A DNA stretch of 21,129 nt from an uncultured Clostridium sp. (GTDB lineage: Bacteria > Bacillota > Clostridia > Peptostreptococcales > Peptostreptococcaceae). Positions within the stretch are counted from its first letter, which is position 1; each line of letters starts with the position of its first letter. Of this stretch, positions 16,850 through 21,129 are shown one piece after another. Location of the stretch: assembly GCA_900557165.1 (NCBI GenBank), contig USRS01000036.1, positions 1 through 21,129 of the forward strand, written 5' to 3'. A program made the position numbers and the translations under genes. Under the pieces are notes generated by a model. That model saw only the letters and a list, made by a program, of their open reading frames with translations, was not told the DNA's origin and did no database searches.

Positions 16850-17647
16850 TTAACTTAAATATTTTTTTATTTCATACATTAATATAGCACTTGATATTGC
16901 TGCATTTAAAGATTCAGCATTACCGTATATAGGTATTTTAACTAATATATCAGACTCATCTATTAACTCATCATTTACTCCATTAGCTTCATTTCCTATT
17001 ACTAAGGCAACTTTTTTACCATAATCTGTTTCATGATAGTAGTTGTCTGTATTTAGATAACTTGATACTATATTAAAATCTTTTGATTTTAATTCTCTTA
17101 AACATTCTTCTTGAGTACAATGTATGATATTCATATCAAAAATTGAACCCATTGTTGATCTAATTACTTTAGGATTATATATATCAACACATCCTTTTAG
17201 TGCAATTATTGCATCTACACCTGCTGCATCAGCAGTTCTTATTATAGTTCCCATGTTTCCTGGATCTTGAATTCTATCTAATATTAAAACAAATTTATCT
17301 TCGTTTTTTATATTATGTTCAATTTTTTTCTCTTTAAACCTTACAACACCTAAAATTCCTTGAGTATTTTCAGTATCTATTAATTCATTAAATATTTTAT
17401 TTGTTGTTTTAAATATTTTTATATTTTTTTCTTCTAATACCTTTAAGAAATTTTTATGCTCTTCTTTATTTTCAAAAGTTTCATTTATAAATACATAATC
17501 TAAGTCTGCATTACATTCTATAGCTAAAGTTAGTATTCTATATCCTTCTATTATAAACTTAGATTCTTTTTGTCTGTTTTTACTTTTTAATAATGATTTA
17601 GTATATTTAACTCTTTCATTATCTTTACTGCTTATATTTATAGTCAT
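16850..17647 (-). CDS. SpoU/TrmH-family rRNA 2'-O-methyltransferase (RlmP/YsgA-like)
   Basis: About 265 residues. The N-terminal substrate-binding domain (about 1-100) precedes a knotted SPOUT fold with its three motifs: DPGNMGTIIRTADAAG (128-143, motif 1), LVIGNEANGV (215-224, motif 2) and IPIYGNAESLNAAISSAI (238-255, motif 3). The family transfers a methyl group from SAM to a ribose 2'-OH in rRNA or tRNA. Bacillus YsgA (RlmP, 23S rRNA) also lies beside pheS, so it is the likely counterpart, but the target base is inferred. The longest frame starts at ATG 17651-17653, only 3 nt from AGGAG. The ATG at 17645-17647 has a 9-nt spacer and is preferred. The ktrA stop TAG lies inside this Shine-Dalgarno, suggesting translational coupling. 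Confidence 0.92.
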   Translation of the reverse strand: MTINISSKDNERVKYTKSLLKSKNRQKESKFIIEGYRILTLAIECNADLDYVFINETFENKEEHKNFLKVLEEKNIKIFKTTNKIFNELIDTENTQGILGVVRFKEKKIEHNIKNEDKFVLILDRIQDPGNMGTIIRTADAAGVDAIIALKGCVDIYNPKVIRSTMGSIFDMNIIHCTQEECLRELKSKDFNIVSSYLNTDNYYHETDYGKKVALVIGNEANGVNDELIDESDILVKIPIYGNAESLNAAISSAILMYEIKKYLS

Positions 17648-17659
17648 TTTCATATACTC

Positions 17660-18322
17660 CTACCTTGAATTTTTTTCTTTAGTAATAATAGTACTTATAT
17701 TGCTATTTTTACCTATGACTACTAATATGCTTTTTTCTTGTAATTGTTCTTGTGGTGAAGGTATTACATTTATTTTATCTCCACTTTTAACAGCTAAAAT
17801 TGTAATTTCATATTTAGCTCTTAAATCTAACTCTATTAATGTTTTACCTACCCATTTGTTTGGTGTTACTATCTCCATTATAGAATACTCTGGATCTAAT
17901 TCTATATGATCTAGTATATTGTCTGATACTAAATTATGAGCAACTCTTATTCCCATATCTCTTTCTGGAAATACGACTCTATCAGCACCTATTTTATATA
18001 AAACTTTTGCTTGAAGTTCATCCTTAGCTTTGCAGACAACTTGCTCTACACCCATTTCTTTTGCAATAAGTGTTGCCATTATAGATGCCCTTATATCAGA
18101 ACCTATTGCTATTATTGCCACATCAAAATTCCCTAGTCCTAAAGATCTCAGTGCATACTCATCTGTAACATCAACTGCTGCTACATGAGTAACTTTATCT
18201 GATAAATTTTGAATTAATTCTTCACTTTTATCTATAGCCATTACTTGATGACCTAATAAACTCATAGTTGTGGCAAGAGATGAACCAAATCTTCCGCATC
18301 CTATAACTATATATTGTTTCAT
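17660..18322 (-). CDS. ktrA: Potassium uptake regulatory subunit KtrA (RCK protein)
   Basis: About 220 residues, the usual length. The N-terminal RCK_N Rossmann fold has GCGRFG (8-13) and the acidic residue D31 after the second strand, typical of NAD(H)/ATP binding. The RCK_C domain fills roughly 135-215 and in several Firmicutes binds cyclic di-AMP. KtrA forms an octameric ring that gates the KtrB channel-like transporter. The longest frame begins at ATG 18329-18331, but the Shine-Dalgarno GAAAGG (18332-18337) abuts it. The ATG at 18320-18322 has a 9-nt spacer and gives MKQYIVIGCGRFG. It lies 20-30 nt after ktrB and is followed by the methyltransferase. Confidence 0.93.
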   Translation of the reverse strand: MKQYIVIGCGRFGSSLATTMSLLGHQVMAIDKSEELIQNLSDKVTHVAAVDVTDEYALRSLGLGNFDVAIIAIGSDIRASIMATLIAKEMGVEQVVCKAKDELQAKVLYKIGADRVVFPERDMGIRVAHNLVSDNILDHIELDPEYSIMEIVTPNKWVGKTLIELDLRAKYEITILAVKSGDKINVIPSPQEQLQEKSILVVIGKNSNISTIITKEKNSR

Positions 18323-18351
18323 AAATTTCATCCTTTCAAAGTATATTACGA

Positions 18352-19728
18352 TTATCCAACTATTATTTTACCTTCTGGGTATCTTATTTTTGGTTTTATT
18401 TTTGAATTTTTAGATAATAATGCTACAAATATAGTAAGAGAACCTACCCTTCCTAAGAACATTAATATCATTATTATTATTTTTCCTGCACTTGTTAATT
18501 CAGGAGTACCACCTATACTAAGTCCTACTGTAGCAAATGCTGATACTACTTCAAATGTGGATTCAAGTAGTGTAAATCCTGGATTTACAATGCTTAATAT
18601 TAATATCCCAAATAATACAGTGAACACCCCTATAAAAAAGAGTCCTAAAGATTTTTTTACTGTTGAATCACTTATTCTTCTTTGGTAAACTTCAATATCT
18701 CCTTTTTCAAAAATAAATGCTTTTACTGTTAAAAATAATGTTGCTATGGTAGTAGTTTTAATACCTCCACCTGTTGATGCTGGAGATGCACCTATTAACA
18801 TTAAAATTATCATAAAGAATAAGGTACTTTCACTTAATAAAGTTAAATCTATTGTATTATATCCTGCTGTCCTAAGTGTTACTGATTGGAATATTGAGGA
18901 TAAAACTTTTTCTTTCATATTAAGATTACCTAAGGTACCTTTATTATTAAATTCGTTTATAAATATAAAGAATATACCTATGGCAATAAGTATACCTGTT
19001 GTGTTGATAACTATTTTAGAATGTATATTTAGTTTTGAATATTTTCTATTATTTATTACATCAAGCAAAACAGGGAATCCTATTCCTCCCAATATTATTA
19101 ATCCACAAATAACAAAATTTATCAATGAATTATCTACAAAAGATGTTAATGAAGAAAACTTACCTGCTATTGGCCCCATCAAATCAAATCCTGCATTACA
19201 AAATGCTGAAATTGAATGGAATATACTATACCAAACACCTCTAAAAAATCCTAATACTGGTATATATACTATAGAAAGTAATAAAGCCCCTATAGCTTCT
19301 ATTGAAAATGTCATTAAAATTATGTACCTAGTAAGTTTTACAAGACCAGATAAATCACCTTGATTTAAAGATTCTTGTATTAATAATCTTTCTCTTAAAT
19401 TTATTTTCTTACGTGTTAATAATGAGAACATTGTTGCAATTGTCATAAATCCTAAACCGCCAATTTGTATCAATGTTATAATAATAAATTGACCAAATTC
19501 ACTCCAATATGTTCCCGTATCTACAACAACTAGTCCTGTAACACATACTGCAGAAGTAGCTGTAAATATAGAATTTAAAAGTCCTATACTTTCACCATTT
19601 TTAGTGGCTATGGGTAAATTTAACATAAGTCCACCAAGTAGTATTACTAATCCAAATCCTATCACCATAACTCGTGCTGGCTCCATATGATTAAGCATGA
19701 AAAGTAATTTTTTTAATCTGGTTTTCAA
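18352..19728 (-). CDS. ktrB: Potassium uptake membrane subunit KtrB (TrkH family)
   Basis: 458 residues, a hydrophobic membrane protein with four repeated M1-P-M2 units. The four selectivity-filter glycines are visible in TSAVCVTG (58-65), SAFCNAG (174-180), TLRTAG (284-289) and SAFATVG (396-402). A small-residue stretch SPASTGGGIKTT (315-326) matches the flexible intramembrane loop that KtrA gates. Together with KtrA it takes up K+, Na+-coupled in studied relatives. The start is TTG (19726-19728), with AAAGGAGGGG about 9-11 nt upstream and no better in-frame start nearby. Its own promoter lies at 19808-19836. It is the first gene of ktrB-ktrA-methyltransferase. Confidence 0.95.
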   Translation of the reverse strand: MKTRLKKLLFMLNHMEPARVMVIGFGLVILLGGLMLNLPIATKNGESIGLLNSIFTATSAVCVTGLVVVDTGTYWSEFGQFIIITLIQIGGLGFMTIATMFSLLTRKKINLRERLLIQESLNQGDLSGLVKLTRYIILMTFSIEAIGALLLSIVYIPVLGFFRGVWYSIFHSISAFCNAGFDLMGPIAGKFSSLTSFVDNSLINFVICGLIILGGIGFPVLLDVINNRKYSKLNIHSKIVINTTGILIAIGIFFIFINEFNNKGTLGNLNMKEKVLSSIFQSVTLRTAGYNTIDLTLLSESTLFFMIILMLIGASPASTGGGIKTTTIATLFLTVKAFIFEKGDIEVYQRRISDSTVKKSLGLFFIGVFTVLFGILILSIVNPGFTLLESTFEVVSAFATVGLSIGGTPELTSAGKIIIMILMFLGRVGSLTIFVALLSKNSKIKPKIRYPEGKIIVG

Positions 19729-19807
19729 TTTTGTCTACCCCTCCTTTTGTTAAGTAAATTTTTAGCTATCAAATATTATAAAATAATTATTCTTCAATAA
19801 CAATATC

Positions 19808-19836
19808 ATAGTATATCAATATTTATAATATATCAA
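19808..19836 (-). promoter_or_regulatory. Probable promoter of the ktrBA operon
   Basis: On the minus strand, -35 TTGATA (19831-19836), a 17-nt spacer and -10 TACTAT (19808-19813). The leader would be about 70 nt. A second TTGATA overlaps the spacer but has no partner. No ydaO-type cyclic di-AMP riboswitch is visible in this gap. Confidence 0.5.
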
Positions 19837-19883
19837 TTCTCTTGTATCATTATTTATTATTCTTGTTATTTTTTCATCTATGC

Positions 19884-19926
19884 AAAAAAGCATCTATTAA
19901 TAACTACTGTTATTTATAGATGCTTT
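19884..19926 (-). terminator. Terminator of the infC-rpmI-rplT operon
   Basis: An 18-bp stem with one mismatch (19909-19926 with 19887-19904) and a TACT loop. It is followed on the minus strand by six Ts (19884-19889). It lies about 25 nt past the rplT stop. Confidence 0.93.
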
Positions 19927-19950
19927 AATATTCAAACTTATAAGAAATTA

Positions 19951-20307
19951 TTAAGCTAATTGAGCTTTAGCAACTTCTACTAATTTAGCAAATCCTTGTG
20001 GATCTTGTATAGCCATTTCAGATAACATTTTTCTGTTAACTTCTATACCTGCTAATTTTAATCCGTTCATTAATCTTGAGTAAGATATTCCGTTCATTCT
20101 AGCAGCTGCGTTTATTCTTTGTATCCAAAGTTTTCTGAAATCTCTTTTCTTTAATTTTCTACCTATATAAGCATTTTTTAATGCTTTCATTACGAAGTTG
20201 TTAGCTGGTCTGTATAATTTGCTTCTTGATCCTCTGAATCCTTTTGCAAGTTTTAAAACCTTTTTATGCTTTTTACGAGCGTTCATTGCTTTTTTTACTC
20301 TTGCCAT
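19951..20307 (-). CDS. rplT: 50S ribosomal protein L20
   Basis: 118 residues. A basic N-terminal tail ([24 protein letters not shown]) threads into 23S rRNA during early large-subunit assembly. The globular C-terminal half with [24 protein letters not shown] also mediates the translational feedback known for this operon. The frame is open to ATG 20311-20313, but only 2 nt separate that codon from AAAGGAGG (20316-20323). The ATG at 20305-20307 has an 8-nt spacer and gives the universal MARVK start. Last gene of the operon. Confidence 0.97.
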   Translation of the reverse strand: MARVKKAMNARKKHKKVLKLAKGFRGSRSKLYRPANNFVMKALKNAYIGRKLKKRDFRKLWIQRINAAARMNGISYSRLMNGLKLAGIEVNRKMLSEMAIQDPQGFAKLVEVAKAQLA

Positions 20308-20383
20308 GTTCATGACCTCCTTTATTCTTGTCGTTGTTTATAAATTTTATCGTTATTTTCTTAATTTAAATTATTATCAGTTC

Positions 20384-20578
20384 TTAGTATGGTAATAATT
20401 GTGCTATTCTTCTAGCATCACCTTCACTAACTACAGCAGATTGTCTTAAGTTCATTTTAGTTTTTGGTGATTTTTTTGTTAATATATGACTTTTGAAAGC
20501 TTTAGCTCTCTTTAATTTACCACTTCCAGTTTTTTTGAATCTTTTAGCAGCTCCTCTATGAGTTTTCATTTTTGGCAT
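20384..20578 (-). CDS. rpmI: 50S ribosomal protein L35
   Basis: 64 residues, the standard size. The sequence [21 protein letters not shown] and the C-terminal LLPY region are diagnostic of this small, highly basic large-subunit protein. The start ATG has GAGGAGGAACTT upstream. It lies 27 nt after infC and 76 nt before the chosen rplT start, in the conserved infC-rpmI-rplT order. Confidence 0.97.
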   Translation of the reverse strand: MPKMKTHRGAAKRFKKTGSGKLKRAKAFKSHILTKKSPKTKMNLRQSAVVSEGDARRIAQLLPY

Positions 20579-20605
20579 GATAAGTTCCTCCTCTCAGTTA
20601 ATCAT

Positions 20606-21115
20606 CTATTTTTTTGGATCTATAATTACAACCATGTTATTACCCTCAAATGCTGGGGCTTTTGTTGGTTCTCCAAACTCTTTAACTATATCAATAAATT
20701 TAATCATAACTTCTTTACCGATATCTTTATGTCCTAGTTCTCTTCCTCTGAAACGAAGCTCAACTTTTACTTTATCTCCTTTTTTAAGGAATTTAATAGC
20801 ATTATTAGCTTTTGTATTTAAATCATTAGATTCAATACCTGGTCTAAGTCTTATTTCTTTAACTGTTACAGTTTTTTGATTTTTTCTAGCTTCTTTTTCT
20901 TTTCTAGATTGTTCGTACTTATATTTACCGTAATCCATTATTTTGCAAACAGGTGGCTTAGCATTTGGTGATATTTTCACTAAATCTAAGTTTTTGCTAT
21001 TTGCTATAGCTTGAGCTTCCCTAGAAGACATTATCCCTAGTTGTTCTCCTGTTTCAGAAATAATTCTTAATTCCTTATCTCTTATTTGATCATTGATTGA
21101 TAATTCTTTGCTAAT
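20606..21115 (-). CDS. infC: Translation initiation factor IF-3, probable AUU start
   Basis: The product binds the 30S subunit, checks the start codon and blocks premature joining of the 50S. The frame is open well beyond the first ATG (21029-21031), which would cut off the conserved N-terminus. Reading on gives SKELSINDQIRDKELRIISETG, a typical IF3 beginning. The only start at sensible spacing (7 nt) from the Shine-Dalgarno GGAGGTG at the window edge is ATT (21113-21115), giving 169 residues, the normal family length. AUU starts are the known basis of IF3 autoregulation. The N-domain spans about 1-75, a Lys-rich linker follows (YEQSRKEKEARK), and the C-domain begins near VKEIRLRPGI. First gene visible of infC-rpmI-rplT; its promoter and leader lie outside the window. 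Confidence 0.95.
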   Translation of the reverse strand: MSKELSINDQIRDKELRIISETGEQLGIMSSREAQAIANSKNLDLVKISPNAKPPVCKIMDYGKYKYEQSRKEKEARKNQKTVTVKEIRLRPGIESNDLNTKANNAIKFLKKGDKVKVELRFRGRELGHKDIGKEVMIKFIDIVKEFGEPTKAPAFEGNNMVVIIDPKK

Positions 21116-21129
21116 TGTAGGACACCTCC

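Noticed and set aside
18746..19363. 205-codon open frame on the plus strand opposite ktrB
   Set aside because: Antisense shadow of a well-conserved membrane protein gene. No ribosome site was evident, and the composition is simply the complement of hydrophobic codons.
19729..19880. Possible cyclic di-AMP riboswitch before ktrB
   Set aside because: Such elements are known before K+ transport genes, but this gap is nearly pure A/T, lacks the conserved GC-containing core, and a promoter candidate leaves only about 70 nt of leader.
1..21129. CRISPR arrays, insertion sequences, phage genes, toxin-antitoxin pairs, tRNA or rRNA genes
   Set aside because: No regularly spaced repeats, transposase or integrase motifs, or tRNA-like cloverleafs were seen. 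The window reads as core chromosome.

Overview
This 21.1 kb, very AT-rich window is a stretch of low-GC Firmicutes chromosome. The gene order infC-rpmI-rplT / ktrB-ktrA-rRNA methyltransferase / pheS-pheT-zapA / mutS2 / argS, the Gram-positive T-box before pheS, the AT-biased codon use and the long ZapA suggest an anaerobic clostridium. My best guess is Peptostreptococcaceae (the Clostridioides/Paraclostridium/Romboutsia group), but this rests on gene order and style, not on a search. Nearly all genes lie on the minus strand, so operons read from high to low coordinates. The exceptions are pepD and one 66-residue ORF.

From right to left: 21115-19951 is the translation operon infC (IF3, probably starting at the rare codon AUU), rpmI (L35) and rplT (L20), closed by a strong terminator. 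Next, 19836-16850 is a promoter followed by ktrB, ktrA and a SpoU-type 23S rRNA 2'-O-methyltransferase. A promoter just past the methyltransferase stop codon drives a tRNA-Phe T-box leader. After it come a repeat copy and a large hairpin, then pheS, pheT, zapA and a large U32-family gene (16845-9861). The convergent gene pepD (8290-9735) shares a bidirectional terminator with the U32 gene. Divergent from pepD, mutS2 and a small DUF523 gene form a unit (8063-5220). argS follows with its own promoter and terminator (5187-3391). The left end holds two unrecognised genes facing each other (a 66-residue ORF and a 307-residue protein), a B12-binding-type radical SAM protein (DUF4080), and an unrecognised gene cut by the window edge.

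Most of the window is conserved housekeeping: tRNA charging, ribosome assembly, K+ uptake, division-ring assembly, strand-exchange/ribosome rescue and dipeptide turnover. I saw no CRISPR array, transposase, phage gene, tRNA or rRNA, and no convincing new multigene system. The observations most worth following are small: a two-copy dispersed repeat, one copy lying with a 17-bp hairpin between the phe T-box and pheS; nested inverted repeats before pepD; a 13-bp perfect hairpin between zapA and the U32 gene; the convergent pair of unknown genes; and several start codons (AUU, UUG, internal AUG) that Shine-Dalgarno placement decides against the longest reading frame.
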